Positions 1 through 8,316 of a stretch of DNA of 46,074 nucleotides are shown here, one piece after another. This DNA is from Flavobacterium solisilvae (GTDB lineage: Bacteria > Bacteroidota > Bacteroidia > Flavobacteriales > Flavobacteriaceae). Below the pieces are notes generated by a model. The model saw only the letters and a list, made by a program, of their open reading frames with translations, did not search any database and had not been told where the DNA came from. The stretch covers positions 1-46,074 of the forward strand of contig NZ_JAAMPT010000195.1 of assembly GCF_012911605.1 (NCBI RefSeq), given 5' to 3'. How positions within the stretch are numbered: the stretch's first letter is position 1; every line of letters starts with the position of its first letter. The position numbers were made by a program, and so were the translations under genes.

Positions 1-378
1 AGTAATTCGTCCTGATGAATTTTTGCACTTGACCTGACAAGTTTAAAAAGCAGTCTGTATAACCTTATCTTCTCTTGAGTAGATTTTGAAACCACAAACC
101 GTCAAGTCGGTATCATATCAGGAAAAAGAATAGAACTCGACGTCACCATGCAACGCAATCAATCCGATAAAAATCAGAGCAATCCGAGGCAAAAACCTTG
201 CGCAAAAACCCCTAAAATCCAAAAACCCAGCAAAATCAACCCTTTGCAGACCAGTTAGACAGGTTTAAGTCTGAATAGTATTGCTACAACGCAGCATAAT
301 AGTAGTGTTTATAGGTCTTTTGGAGGTTTTTTGATTTTAAATTGATTGTGATTATGTTGAAAAAGATGGCAATTTGGA
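1..378. other. Non-coding stretch, no gene recognised
   Basis: I see no convincing gene here. The longest plus-strand reading with an ATG is a 36-codon lysine/asparagine-rich frame at 148-258. The same frame runs upstream only to a stop near position 79 and has no promoter match. The stretch may be the decayed end of a gene that lies outside the window. Confidence 0.5.
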
Positions 379-452
379 GACTTTAATTGCGAATTTGGGG
401 ACATTAAATGCGAATTCAACGACCTTAAATGCGAATTCAACGACCTTAAATC
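379..452. repeat. Tandem repeat, 21-bp period, about 3.5 copies
   Basis: Units start at 379, 400, 421 and 442. The consensus is GACNTTAAATGCGAATTCAAC. The second and third units are nearly identical, the first is diverged and the fourth is cut short. The third unit is followed by a partial copy that runs into an AT-rich stretch. No spacer/repeat pattern typical of CRISPR is present. Confidence 0.85.
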
Positions 453-519
453 TATTCTCTATTTTCTAAATCCTGAATTCTACCTTCCAACTTCCATCTC
501 CAAACTCCCAACTCCCATC

Positions 520-584
520 TCTCAACCCGAAACCCGCAACCCGAAACCCGCAACATCTTGTCTCTTTCCTCTTGTCTCTTTCCT
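520..584. repeat. Short low-complexity direct repeats
   Basis: ACCCGAAACCCGCA-type units are repeated around 525-555. They are followed by two copies of CTTGTCTCTTTCCTC at about 557-586. These are pyrimidine-rich simple repeats just downstream of the esterase stop codon. I see no clear terminator hairpin in them. Confidence 0.6.
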
Positions 585-1400
585 CTAAATTCCTTCCTTC
601 CCCAAGCACCATTCCAGCGCCTTCACCTTGGTAGCTCTAAAAATAGTAGAATGCTCCTCTTTCGGCTCATCAGAATACTTCCAAACCAAGGTTTTAGGAC
701 TTTCTTTCTCCAAAACCTTCGCAAGACTATTCGTGTGAACCGATATATCACCAGCACTAGAACCAGCAAACCATAATCTCTTGTGCTCCGCCGGAAGTTT
801 AGCCAAGCTTTCCTTAGCATTCTTTACCAAATAATGATTGTTCCACCACAGCGATGGATCAAAAGCAATATAAAAGTCAAACAATTCAGGAGTTTGCATA
901 AAAGTCTCCATCACAAACAATCCAGACAACGACTCCCCAATAATCCCTTTTTCCTTAGTCGTTCTATATTTCTTAGTAATTTCAGGAATAAGTTCATCCT
1001 TAATAAAGTTTCTAAAATTAGCTGAACCGCCTACAACCGGTGCAATCTCTTTATCTTTAGCCACCACAGTTGGACCACTCAAATCCCTTCTACGAACCGT
1101 GTTTTCAATACCAACCAATATAATAGGAGCAATACTTTTAGACTTAATCAATTCCGCAAGCGTATTAGCAATATGAGGAAAATCCTCCTTCACACCACCA
1201 TCCGCCATATACAATACAGGAAGCGAATCAGTAGAACTAGCATAATCAGCCGGTGTCCAAACATTGATAACACGGGTTTCACCAACATGTTTTGATACCA
1301 TTTTAAAACTATCATGCACCGGAATAGGATCCTGCGGTTGCGATTTAGAACAAGCCGTCAAAAAGAATAACAACAACAAAGGGAGATAACTAGTTTTCAT
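585..1400 (-). CDS. Putative esterase lipoprotein (alpha/beta hydrolase, esterase D / Fes-like)
   Basis: This is a 271-residue exported esterase of the PF00756 type, a family that includes S-formylglutathione hydrolases and enterochelin esterases. The N-terminus is a lipoprotein signal ending in LTAC-S, so the mature protein is probably anchored in an envelope membrane. The nucleophile elbow is visible as G-E-S-L-S-G near residue 155. A C-terminal EEHSTIF segment probably carries the catalytic His. The substrate cannot be told from sequence. The gene stands alone, with a consensus promoter about 28 bp upstream of its ATG. Downstream lie only simple repeats. Confidence 0.75.
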   Translation of the reverse strand: MKTSYLPLLLLFFLTACSKSQPQDPIPVHDSFKMVSKHVGETRVINVWTPADYASSTDSLPVLYMADGGVKEDFPHIANTLAELIKSKSIAPIILVGIENTVRRRDLSGPTVVAKDKEIAPVVGGSANFRNFIKDELIPEITKKYRTTKEKGIIGESLSGLFVMETFMQTPELFDFYIAFDPSLWWNNHYLVKNAKESLAKLPAEHKRLWFAGSSAGDISVHTNSLAKVLEKESPKTLVWKYSDEPKEEHSTIFRATKVKALEWCLGKEGI

Positions 1401-1427
1401 ACTAAAGATTTAAAAGTTCATTCAATC

Positions 1428-1457
1428 CAAATATAAGTAAAACAAGAAAATAACAAA
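1428..1457 (-). promoter_or_regulatory. Promoter of the esterase gene
   Basis: Reading the minus strand, TTTG (1457-1454) is followed after 18 bp by TATATTTG (1435-1428). This is a full match to the Bacteroidota -33/-7 consensus. Transcription would start near 1422, giving a leader of about 20 nt. Confidence 0.6.
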
Positions 1458-1647
1458 AGTAAATACAGTATATTCGGTATGCTACTGAAAATTAGTCAGT
1501 TAAAACAATGTTAAAACCGCCATTTTTTCATTTTTACTACCAATAAAGCGATGAATTTCCGTCAAAATGACCTAAAAAACACACTGGTACATCCTTTGTT
1601 AAAAGCTAAGCATAAGTAAAAAATTGTTTAACATAAATCATAAAGCT

Positions 1648-2079
1648 ATGAACTTAGTAAAAAGAAACACAGTACATCTACCATCTATCATTGATGAATT
1701 TCTAAAACCAGATTGGTTTGGCGGAATGCAAAACTATGCACCAAATATTCCAGCCGTAAACATCAAAGAAACCGATACCGCCTTTGGCCTAGAGCTGGCA
1801 GCACCAGGAAAAACAAAAGAAGACTTCATCATTGAGATAGACCACAATGTATTAACCATTTCTTCCGAAACCAAAAACGAAACCGAACAAACCGAGAACA
1901 ACGGTCGCTATACCCGAAGAGAATTCAGCTATACATCCTTCCGCAGAGCATTTACACTACCCGAAACCGTAAATACAGACGCCATCAATGCCGTCTATGA
2001 AAACGGAGTACTACTAATAACTTTGCCTAAAAAAGAAGAAGCATTACCAAAACCAAAACGATTGATTGATATTATATAA
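1648..2079 (+). CDS. Small heat-shock protein, Hsp20/alpha-crystallin family
   Basis: This is a 143-residue ATP-independent holdase chaperone that binds unfolding proteins in the cytoplasm. The alpha-crystallin domain spans about residues 35-130. It begins at PAVNIKETDTAF and ends with the family hallmark ENGVLLITLPK (A-x-x-x-G-V-L pattern). The length is normal for the family. I chose the ATG at 1648, which gives the usual MNLVKRN start, over a TTG at 1624 that would add eight residues. The gene is monocistronic, with a strong terminator directly behind it. Confidence 0.92.
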   Translation: MNLVKRNTVHLPSIIDEFLKPDWFGGMQNYAPNIPAVNIKETDTAFGLELAAPGKTKEDFIIEIDHNVLTISSETKNETEQTENNGRYTRREFSYTSFRRAFTLPETVNTDAINAVYENGVLLITLPKKEEALPKPKRLIDII

Positions 2080-2097
2080 GTTTAGATTGGGTTACCT

Positions 2098-2128
2098 AAA
2101 ACCGCTTCCATAGTGAAGCGGTTTTTTT
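2098..2128 (+). terminator. Intrinsic terminator of the hsp20 gene
   Basis: An 11-bp stem, AAAACCGCTTC / GAAGCGGTTTT with loop CATAGT, is followed by a run of T. Confidence 0.85.
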
Positions 2129-2150
2129 ATACCATTACTATAAAAATAAA

Positions 2151-2158
2151 TATCTTTG
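2151..2158 (+). promoter_or_regulatory. Likely -7 promoter element for the 2184 gene
   Basis: TATCTTTG matches TAnnTTTG and lies 25 bp upstream of the ATG. No good TTTG is present at the -33 position. Confidence 0.4.
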
Positions 2159-2183
2159 ACCAAAATAAAACCACAGTCCTACA

Positions 2184-2612
2184 ATGATTATCAATTTAAA
2201 AAACGGAATAGACCAACTCCTTTTTGGCATGAAACAAAAAGACGTTGAAGCCCTTTACGGAAAACCCAGCAAGCAGTTTAACGACGACGATGGTAACATT
2301 ATTTACCTCTACAATGACCAAAAACTCCGTTTAACCTTCTATGAAGACGAAGACTATCGTTTAGGATACATCATTACTTCCAATGCAGAAGCAACCGTTT
2401 TAAACCAAACAGTAATAGGGAAGAATATAGAACAAATAAAAGCAGATTTGCCTTTCACCACCTGGGAAGTAGAAGAGTTTGATAGCACAGAAAATCACTT
2501 TAATGAAAGCAACTGGCTAATCCTTCAAGCCGAATTCAATACCATCATCCGTGCCGAAGTAGGCGCAATTATCAAAGACAACGACGAATTTGACTGGAAG
2601 TTCAAAGGATAA
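2184..2612 (+). CDS. Conserved hypothetical acidic protein
   Basis: This is a 142-residue soluble protein with no signal peptide or membrane segment. It is rich in Asp and Glu. The N-terminal part, GIDQLLFGMKQKDVEALYGKPS, followed by a beta-rich stretch, resembles the small fold seen in SmpA/BamE-like proteins, where a GM-x-x-x-x-V-x-x-x-x-G-x-P motif is typical. That similarity is weak and comes from inspection only. I assign no function. The gene is flanked by terminators on both sides, so it is probably expressed alone. Confidence 0.6.
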   Translation: MIINLKNGIDQLLFGMKQKDVEALYGKPSKQFNDDDGNIIYLYNDQKLRLTFYEDEDYRLGYIITSNAEATVLNQTVIGKNIEQIKADLPFTTWEVEEFDSTENHFNESNWLILQAEFNTIIRAEVGAIIKDNDEFDWKFKG

Positions 2613-2621
2613 GATTGTAAA

Positions 2622-2670
2622 AAATAAATTCCAAATTCCATAGCAACCAGCTTGGAATTTGGAATTTATT
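2622..2670. terminator. Bidirectional terminator between the 2184 gene and clpS
   Basis: An 18-bp inverted repeat (2622-2640 with 2653-2670) is built on AAATTCCAAATTCCA and its complement. It has A-rich and T-rich flanks and lies between convergent genes. Confidence 0.75.
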
Positions 2671-2684
2671 TTTTGGAATTTAAT

Positions 2685-2960
2685 TTATATGATTTCAGCG
2701 CTCAAACCAGCTTCTAAAAGTTGAGTGCATTGAGGTTTTAATTCGTCAAAATGACCAGTTTTTACAGTACATTTCCCTTTATAATGCACGAGTATAGCAC
2801 ATTGTTCCGCCTGTTCAGCAGTATGTTTACAAACCCTGATTAGCGTATCGATAACGTGGTCAAAAGTATTTACATCGTCGTTATACAAAACAATTTCGTT
2901 GTTAACTCCCGTTAATTCATCAACTAAAACGTCTTCTTGAACTTTTTCTATCGTACTCAT
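2685..2960 (-). CDS. clpS: ATP-dependent Clp protease adaptor ClpS
   Basis: ClpS delivers N-end-rule substrates to the ClpAP (or ClpCP) protease. The core is clear: EIVLYNDDVNTFDHVI carries the conserved hydrophobic pocket and N-D-D-x-N-T motif. It is followed by a helical segment with C-K-H-T-A-E-Q-A-E-Q-C and a VKTGHFDEL stretch near the end. I use the ATG at 2960 (MSTIEKV); an ATG two codons earlier at 2966 is equally open. At 91 residues the length is normal. It follows prmA by about 40 bp on the same strand and probably shares its transcript. Confidence 0.93.
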   Translation of the reverse strand: MSTIEKVQEDVLVDELTGVNNEIVLYNDDVNTFDHVIDTLIRVCKHTAEQAEQCAILVHYKGKCTVKTGHFDELKPQCTQLLEAGLSAEII

Positions 2961-3002
2961 TTTCATCTAATTTATTAAAAATTAATCATTAACCATTAAA
3001 CT

Positions 3003-3836
3003 TTAAAAAGTGTATTTCAATGAAACCCAATTGTTTCTTTCAAATTTTTTAACATAAGTCAATCCTTTTTCAGTACATGATGCATCAATAAAAGGAATAT
3101 CTTCAGTATAAAAACCGCTCAATAACAGAATACCGTTTTTATTTAAACAATCAACATACTGTTGCATGTCGTTCAACAAAATATTTCGGTTGATGTTAGC
3201 AATAATCAAGTCATATTTTTTACCTGCTAACAAAGCAGCATCGCCTTCATAAACCGTAATCTCTTTGCAATTATTGCGTTCAGCATTTTCAATAGAGTTG
3301 AGGTAACACCAGTTATCAATATCAATAGCATCAATAGGTTTTGCACCTTTCATCTCAGCAAGAATGGCCAAAATAGCGGTTCCACATCCCATATCAAGAG
3401 TTTTCATGTTCTTAACATCGGTTTCCAATAAATGTTGTATCATCATGTGCGTAGTTTCATGATGACCAGTGCCAAAACTCATTTTAGGTTCAATAACAAT
3501 GTCAAACTGAGCATCAGTTTTTGGATGAAATGGTGCACGAACATGGCATTTTCCGTCAACATCAATGGGTTCGAAGTTTTTTTCCCATTCTTCATTCCAA
3601 TTTACTTGATCGATTTCTTCCATCGTGTAGGTAATAACAAATTCATCAGAGTTTAATATACTGATGTCACTCAAGATATCTTCTGTCCAAAGCTCTTTTT
3701 GAATATAAGCACTAAAGCCATCTTCGGTTTCAATGAAACTTTCAAACGGTTTTTCGCCCAATTCGGCAATTAAAATTTCTGAACCAAGTTCTTTGGGTTG
3801 AACGCTAAAGTGATATCCTAAATAGATGTTTGACAT
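3003..3836 (-). CDS. prmA: Ribosomal protein L11 methyltransferase
   Basis: This is a SAM-dependent methyltransferase that trimethylates ribosomal protein L11. At 277 residues it is a normal length for Bacteroidota. Motif I of the Rossmann fold is LDMGCGTAILAI (about residue 146). It is preceded by the family motif MSFGTGHHETT and followed by IIANINRNIL (the N-I-N/N-P-P-like catalytic loop). The N-terminal L11-binding domain occupies about residues 1-110. I chose ATG 3836, giving MSNIYLGYHF. A TTG six codons upstream is open but unnecessary. clpS follows. Confidence 0.93.
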   Translation of the reverse strand: MSNIYLGYHFSVQPKELGSEILIAELGEKPFESFIETEDGFSAYIQKELWTEDILSDISILNSDEFVITYTMEEIDQVNWNEEWEKNFEPIDVDGKCHVRAPFHPKTDAQFDIVIEPKMSFGTGHHETTHMMIQHLLETDVKNMKTLDMGCGTAILAILAEMKGAKPIDAIDIDNWCYLNSIENAERNNCKEITVYEGDAALLAGKKYDLIIANINRNILLNDMQQYVDCLNKNGILLLSGFYTEDIPFIDASCTEKGLTYVKKFERNNWVSLKYTF

Positions 3837-3851
3837 GATATATTTTTTTTG

Positions 3852-3859
3852 CAAAGGTA
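3852..3859 (-). promoter_or_regulatory. Possible -7 element for prmA-clpS
   Basis: The minus strand reads TACCTTTG, matching TAnnTTTG, 15 bp before the prmA ATG. I see no TTTG at the expected -33 distance, so the leader would be very short if this is real. Confidence 0.35.
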
Positions 3860-3900
3860 AGTATCAAGCATTCGATTTTGAACTTATTTGCAAAAAAAAA

Positions 3901-4368
3901 TTACTCCACTTTTGTGATAGTCTTCAAGTGAGAGTCAGGAATTTCATCTGGATAAACATTGAAAATCATCAATCTATTGTAGCGTTCATTATCAGCATCA
4001 TACAAATAGGTTATCGTGTTTTCTTCTGGGTTATAAGTTAATTTGGCTTTGCTAGTTTTTGACTTAAAGAACCATGTTCCTTCTTTTTCGCTTGTTTTTG
4101 TATAGCTGTAAATGGAACCATGATGCAATCGAGTTAAACCATTATCAAGCATGCTGATAACAATGTAACCGTTTGTTTTTGAGCCAATTTCACGAATGTC
4201 GATGATGGAATGTTCGTATTCAGTTTCTTTTAATTCATATTTTTTTTCAAAAACATCCCAAACATAATATTTACGCGTATCCGATTGAAATCGTTTTTGG
4301 TTGTCGATTTGTCCATAAAATTTTACGCTAAGCAATAGCAGAAATAATAGCGTTAATTTTGATTTCAT
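3901..4368 (-). CDS. Hypothetical secreted protein
   Basis: This is a 155-residue protein with a signal peptide (MKSKLTLLFLLLLSVKFYG). The mature part is beta-rich with no Cys, so it is probably a soluble periplasmic or surface protein. I do not recognise the family. I chose the ATG at 4368 because a typical signal peptide begins there; an upstream ATG at 4425 lies inside the tpiA terminator. It sits between tpiA and prmA on the same strand but behind a terminator, so it probably has its own weak promoter or depends on read-through. Confidence 0.6.
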   Translation of the reverse strand: MKSKLTLLFLLLLSVKFYGQIDNQKRFQSDTRKYYVWDVFEKKYELKETEYEHSIIDIREIGSKTNGYIVISMLDNGLTRLHHGSIYSYTKTSEKEGTWFFKSKTSKAKLTYNPEENTITYLYDADNERYNRLMIFNVYPDEIPDSHLKTITKVE

Positions 4369-4408
4369 AATTAATTTGTGGATTTTGTGGCAGGTAAAAA
4401 TAAGCAAA

Positions 4409-4434
4409 AAACCTTTCAAATTCATGAAAGGTTT
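4409..4434 (-). terminator. Terminator of the DUF1599-DoxX-TlpA-tpiA operon
   Basis: A 9-bp stem, AAACCTTTC / GAAAGGTTT, is followed on the minus strand by a run of T. It is 25 bp past the tpiA stop. Confidence 0.75.
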
Positions 4435-4459
4435 CTTAGAGTTCTATTTTTTAGTAGAA

Positions 4460-5212
4460 TTAAATCGCTTCTACAATTTTAGCAAAATCTTCAGCTTTAA
4501 GTGCTGCACCACCAATTAATCCACCATCAACATCGGGTTTAGAAAATATTTCGCCAGCATTTTCTGGTTTAACACTTCCACCATATAGTATTGATACGTC
4601 TTCAGCAATTGCATTTCCATATCTCTTTCTAACGGTTTCTCTAATGAATTCGTGCATTTCTTGAGCTTGTTCAGGTGAAGCAGTTTCTCCGGTTCCAATG
4701 GCCCAAACGGGTTCATATGCTAACACAATTTGTTCCCAATCTTTATTCTCAATATGGAATAATCCGTCGCGAAGTTGGTTTTCTACAACATTAAAGTGTT
4801 GGTTGTCTTGTCTATCTTTCAATTCTTCACCAAAACAGAAAATAACAACCATATCGTGTTTTAAAGCTGTCGAAACTTTATTGGCAAGCAAAGCATCAGT
4901 TTCGTTAAAATAAGCTCTTCTTTCTGAATGACCAATGATTACCGTGTTTACACCAATACTTTTCAACATATTTGCCGAAATTTCTCCGGTAAATGCGCCA
5001 GCTTCTGCCTGATGCATATTTTGAGCTGCAACCGCAATATTAGTAAACTCAAGATGATCAACTGCTGAGGCCAAGTTTACAAAAGTTGGTGCCACAATAA
5101 TTTGTGCTTCAACATCATTAGGAAGTTTATCAATTAAATCGTTCAATAAATCTTCGGTTTCCTCGGCGTTTTTATGCATTTTCCAGTTGCCGGCAACAAT
5201 TTTTTTTCTCAT
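4460..5212 (-). CDS. tpiA: Triosephosphate isomerase
   Basis: TpiA interconverts dihydroxyacetone phosphate and glyceraldehyde 3-phosphate in glycolysis. All active-site signatures are present. GNWKMHK carries the N-terminal Lys, IIGHSERR the electrophilic His, and AYEPVWAIGTG the catalytic Glu. The C-terminal phosphate loop is ILYGGSVKPEN. The length of 250 residues is standard. Its ATG overlaps the stop codon of the TlpA-like gene by one base (TAATG), so the two are translationally coupled. It is the last gene of the operon, with a terminator following. Confidence 0.97.
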   Translation of the reverse strand: MRKKIVAGNWKMHKNAEETEDLLNDLIDKLPNDVEAQIIVAPTFVNLASAVDHLEFTNIAVAAQNMHQAEAGAFTGEISANMLKSIGVNTVIIGHSERRAYFNETDALLANKVSTALKHDMVVIFCFGEELKDRQDNQHFNVVENQLRDGLFHIENKDWEQIVLAYEPVWAIGTGETASPEQAQEMHEFIRETVRKRYGNAIAEDVSILYGGSVKPENAGEIFSKPDVDGGLIGGAALKAEDFAKIVEAI

Positions 5213-5712
5213 TATTTTAGGTTTTTTAAAGTAGTGTTGATAGTTTCAAAATCAGTTTCAATCGCACGATACAGTACAACTTTATTATCTTTATCCAGTA
5301 TGATATATCTTGGAATCCAATCTAAATTTATAGACTTCCCAAATTCGCCTTTCATTCCGTCTTCTGCCCAATAATGGTCGCCTTTCAATTCGTGTTTTTC
5401 AATTCCGGCTTGCCATTTTCCAAATTCTTTATCCATAGAAATGAATACATAATCAACATCAGGATGATTGGCTTGTAATTCTTTGAGTTTTGGCATTGCT
5501 TTTACACAATCGCCACACCAAGAAGCCCAAACTTCAATAACGGTGACTTTACCTTCGTGTTTTTTTAGTATTTCACGAAAATTAAGTTGTTTGTTTTCTA
5601 CTGTTGTCAAGTTTTTTGACAAAGCATCTTTGGTAAATTGCTTATTTTCTTGCGCTTTGGAACAAGAAAAAGAAACAATAGCCAATAAAAGGGTTGAAAT
5701 GTATTTTTTCAT
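5212..5712 (-). CDS. TlpA-like thioredoxin-family protein, exported
   Basis: This is a 166-residue lipoprotein-like protein with a signal ending in FSC-S-K. It carries a thioredoxin fold with active site W-A-S-W-C-G-D-C (about residues 62-69), as in the periplasmic TlpA/ResA group that reduces or exchanges disulfides. The cis-Pro loop (W-I-P-R) is visible near residue 133. It lies 3 bp downstream of the DoxX/MauE-like gene and overlaps tpiA. It may pass electrons from the membrane protein upstream to envelope targets; that role is inferred from gene order. Confidence 0.85.
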   Translation of the reverse strand: MKKYISTLLLAIVSFSCSKAQENKQFTKDALSKNLTTVENKQLNFREILKKHEGKVTVIEVWASWCGDCVKAMPKLKELQANHPDVDYVFISMDKEFGKWQAGIEKHELKGDHYWAEDGMKGEFGKSINLDWIPRYIILDKDNKVVLYRAIETDFETINTTLKNLK

Positions 5713-5715
5713 AAT

Positions 5716-6807
5716 TTATTTTTTTAGTTCGCTGTAGGGTTTTGCGATTAGTTTTTCAAAATCATGAACGTCAAATTTGTTGGCGTTAATTCCATCATAA
5801 TATTTGTATTCATTTCCATTCCAAAGGTATTTAATTCCTGGCGTATCGCGTCCTGAACCTAAAACTTTCCAAAACGGTATTACTTCAATAATTTTATAAG
5901 GATATTCAGCTCCAGCTGCTTTAAAAAAGTCGGGTATTAATTCCGCTTCTTCATTCATAAAGATAATTGAAATTTCTGGAAAATTTTTAGTTTTCTTTCT
6001 TAAATCGGTTAATTCTTTTGCCGCATCACGACAATGATCACAACCCGGAACAAAAAGAGCAAGTGTTTTTCTTCCATTATCGATAGTCGAGAAATATTGA
6101 GCAAATCCAGATTTTTTCTTCGCAGGTTCGTCGATTACTTTTTCAACTTCTTTTTCCACTTTTTTAGTTGCATCTGTTTTGATGGAAGTGGTATCTTTTA
6201 GCGTTTCAACAGCAGGAATTGAAGTCATTGTAGTATCAATTACGGGTAAAACCGAGTTGATTTCTGGTTCTACAGTTTCAGCAACAACTGGTTGAATTGG
6301 TGCTACCATAAATAAGGCTAAAATGGATGCCAATGTTACCGTTGCTAAAACCCAAAAGTTATGTCCTTTTTCAATAGTTTTTGGCAAAATAATAAACAAC
6401 CAAACCAATAAAGCCATTGCTAAAACGTTCTTGATTATAGCTTCAATCGGTGTCATTGGTAACAAACTTCCAAAACAACCACAATTACCGGAATTTCCAC
6501 CATTCATAAACGTTTCAATCGTTAAATGCGTAGTGAAAACGGCTAATAATAAAATCGTTGCCGGAATGACAATTGTTCTCAGAAAGTTTTTTTGAAGTAA
6601 TAAAAACCCAAGTGCAAATTCAATTCCAATAAGAATTCGGGAAAAATAAGGCGCAAAACCTTCCGAAAATCCCATTGGATATAATTGTTTTACTTCAAAT
6701 GTTGAAATGGCAAAATAAGCCGATGGATATAATTTTGCTACAGCTGAAAGCAAGAATAAAAATGAAATTACAATTCGAATTCCCCAAGCGATATTGTTTT
6801 TTGACAT
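5716..6807 (-). CDS. DoxX/MauE-like membrane protein with C-terminal thioredoxin-like domain
   Basis: This is a 363-residue protein of the BT_3928 type common in Bacteroidota. Residues 1-170 form about four membrane segments with the MauE/DoxX pattern, including a Cys-containing loop N-C-G-C-F-G. A low-complexity Val/Glu/Lys/Thr linker follows at about 180-245. The C-terminal domain has a redox motif G-C-D-H-C (about residue 257) in a thioredoxin-like fold. I chose ATG 6807 (MSKNNIAW); a TTG at 6834 would overlap the upstream gene. Neighbouring TlpA and DUF1599 genes suggest a periplasmic thiol-redox role. Confidence 0.8.
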   Translation of the reverse strand: MSKNNIAWGIRIVISFLFLLSAVAKLYPSAYFAISTFEVKQLYPMGFSEGFAPYFSRILIGIEFALGFLLLQKNFLRTIVIPATILLLAVFTTHLTIETFMNGGNSGNCGCFGSLLPMTPIEAIIKNVLAMALLVWLFIILPKTIEKGHNFWVLATVTLASILALFMVAPIQPVVAETVEPEINSVLPVIDTTMTSIPAVETLKDTTSIKTDATKKVEKEVEKVIDEPAKKKSGFAQYFSTIDNGRKTLALFVPGCDHCRDAAKELTDLRKKTKNFPEISIIFMNEEAELIPDFFKAAGAEYPYKIIEVIPFWKVLGSGRDTPGIKYLWNGNEYKYYDGINANKFDVHDFEKLIAKPYSELKK

Positions 6808-6817
6808 AATTTTTAGT

Positions 6818-7366
6818 TTAATTTTTTTGTCCAAATCCCATTAAAATCAACGCAAATACTGAATAATTCAGCATATCTTGATAATTAGCATCAATGCCTT
6901 CAGATACTAAAGTTTTTCCTTTGTTGTCTTCAATTTGCTTCACGCGAAGTAGTTTTTGTAAAATCAAATCGGTTAACGAACTCACGCGCATTTCGCGCCA
7001 AGCTTCGCCATAATCGTGATTTTTAGCTTCCATTAATGCTTTGGTTAATGCTACTTTTTCGTCATAAAGTTGTGTAGCTTTTTCAACGTCCAAATCAGGT
7101 TGTTCAACAACGCCAAGTTCCAATTGAATTAACGCCATGATGGAATAATTGATAATCCCGATGAATTCGCCAGTTTCGTCTTCGTCAACTTTACGAACTT
7201 CGTTTTGCTGTAAACTTCTAATACGTTGTGCTTTGATAAATATTTGGTCGGTTAATGATGGCAATCTTAATATTCGCCAAGCACTTCCATAATCTTTCAT
7301 TTTATTGATGTAAAGTTGTCGGCAAATAGCGATAACTTTGTCATATTCTTGAGAAGTAGTACTCAT
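6818..7366 (-). CDS. DUF1599 domain protein
   Basis: This 182-residue cytoplasmic protein is made of two similar halves. Each has a K-x-x-D-Y-G-x-A-W-R motif (KMKDYGSAWR and NHDYGEAWR) and a conserved S-L-T-D segment. This is the DUF1599 pattern, a family known almost only from Bacteroidota; its function is unknown to me. The likely start is ATG 7366 (MSTTSQEY); an ATG at 7387 gives seven more residues. It is the first gene of the operon leading into the DoxX-like, TlpA-like and tpiA genes, divergent from folP. Confidence 0.85.
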   Translation of the reverse strand: MSTTSQEYDKVIAICRQLYINKMKDYGSAWRILRLPSLTDQIFIKAQRIRSLQQNEVRKVDEDETGEFIGIINYSIMALIQLELGVVEQPDLDVEKATQLYDEKVALTKALMEAKNHDYGEAWREMRVSSLTDLILQKLLRVKQIEDNKGKTLVSEGIDANYQDMLNYSVFALILMGFGQKN

Positions 7367-7381
7367 TTCGATGTATCTTTG
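7349..7381 (+). promoter_or_regulatory. Possible promoter for folP
   Basis: TTG (7349-7351), then 22 bp, then TATCTTTG (7374-7381) on the plus strand. It overlaps the start of the divergent DUF1599 gene and would give a leader of about 100 nt before folP. Confidence 0.4.
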
Positions 7382-7426
7382 TGTCAAATTTTTTGCTTTG
7401 TTGGTTCAACCCAAAAGGTCTAGCGT

Positions 7427-7457
7427 CAAAAGTAAAGAATAAAGATTGAAGTTCAAA
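7427..7457 (-). promoter_or_regulatory. Promoter of the DUF1599-DoxX-TlpA-tpiA operon
   Basis: On the minus strand TTTG (7457-7454), 19 bp, TACTTTTG (7434-7427) matches the consensus exactly. The leader would be about 55 nt. Confidence 0.65.
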
Positions 7458-7489
7458 GTACTAAATCTTATAACTATCTTAAAATAGAA

Positions 7490-8314
7490 ATGACTATCAA
7501 TTGTAAAGGAAATTTAATCGATTTAACTTCGCCCAAAGTAATGGGAATTCTCAATATTACGCCAAATTCATTTTTTGACGGCGGAAAATATTCCGATGAA
7601 AATTCCATTTTGCAACAAGTGGAGAAAATGCTGATTGACGGCGCAACGTTTATTGATGTTGGAGCATATTCCAGTAAACCCAATGCCGAATTTGTTTCTG
7701 AAAATGAAGAAATTAGTCGATTAATTCCTGTTATCGAATTAATTTTGAAAAATTTCCCTGAAACGTTGATTTCTGTAGATACTTTTCGAGCTACTGTGGC
7801 AAAAAAAGCCATTGAAAACGGCGCTTGTATTATTAATGATATTTCTGCCGGAAGTTTGGATGAAGATATGATGCAAACCCTTGCCAAACTTCAAGTTCCG
7901 TATATTATGATGCATATGAAAGGCAATCCGCAAACGATGCAAAGTTTGGCTCAATATGAAAATATAGTCAAAGAAATGTTGTTTTATTTTTCAGAAAAAG
8001 TAGTGCAGGCAAGAAGTTTAGGGATAAATGATTTAATCATCGATCCAGGATTTGGATTTGCTAAAACATTAGAACAAAATTTTGAAGTAATGAACAAGTT
8101 AGAATTATTTCAAATGCTTGAATTGCCTTTACTTGTAGGTGTTTCCAGAAAATCGATGATATACAAAACACTTGAAACTTCGGCTGAATTTGCTTTGAAC
8201 GGAACAACTGTTTTAAATACCATTGCGTTACAAAAAGGAGCAAAAATCCTCAGAGTTCACGATGTAAAAGAAGCAATGGAATGTGTGAAATTGTGCAATA
8301 GTTTAATTGGTTAA
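7490..8314 (+). CDS. folP: Dihydropteroate synthase
   Basis: FolP condenses p-aminobenzoate with dihydropterin pyrophosphate in folate synthesis and is the sulfonamide target. The 274-residue TIM barrel shows MGILNITPNSFFDGG near the N-terminus, the pterin-site loop VGAYSSKPNA, NDISAG, MHMKGNPQTMQ, DPGFGFAK and LVGVSRKS. In most species the second loop reads GGESTRP; the GAYSSKP form seen here is usual for Bacteroidota. It is divergent from the DUF1599 operon and is followed after 2 bp by a lipoprotein gene. Confidence 0.96.
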   Translation: MTINCKGNLIDLTSPKVMGILNITPNSFFDGGKYSDENSILQQVEKMLIDGATFIDVGAYSSKPNAEFVSENEEISRLIPVIELILKNFPETLISVDTFRATVAKKAIENGACIINDISAGSLDEDMMQTLAKLQVPYIMMHMKGNPQTMQSLAQYENIVKEMLFYFSEKVVQARSLGINDLIIDPGFGFAKTLEQNFEVMNKLELFQMLELPLLVGVSRKSMIYKTLETSAEFALNGTTVLNTIALQKGAKILRVHDVKEAMECVKLCNSLIG

Positions 8315-8316
8315 AT

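Noticed and set aside
148..258. 36-codon plus-strand ORF
   Set aside because: Low-complexity Lys/Asn/Pro composition, no promoter match, no signal peptide and no family resemblance; more likely chance or decayed DNA.
379..452. Possible CRISPR array
   Set aside because: The units are directly adjacent with no spacers, the period is only 21 bp and no cas genes are near.
5174..5374. Plus-strand frames within tpiA, TlpA and other minus-strand genes
   Set aside because: They are complements of strongly recognised proteins and have no family features of their own.
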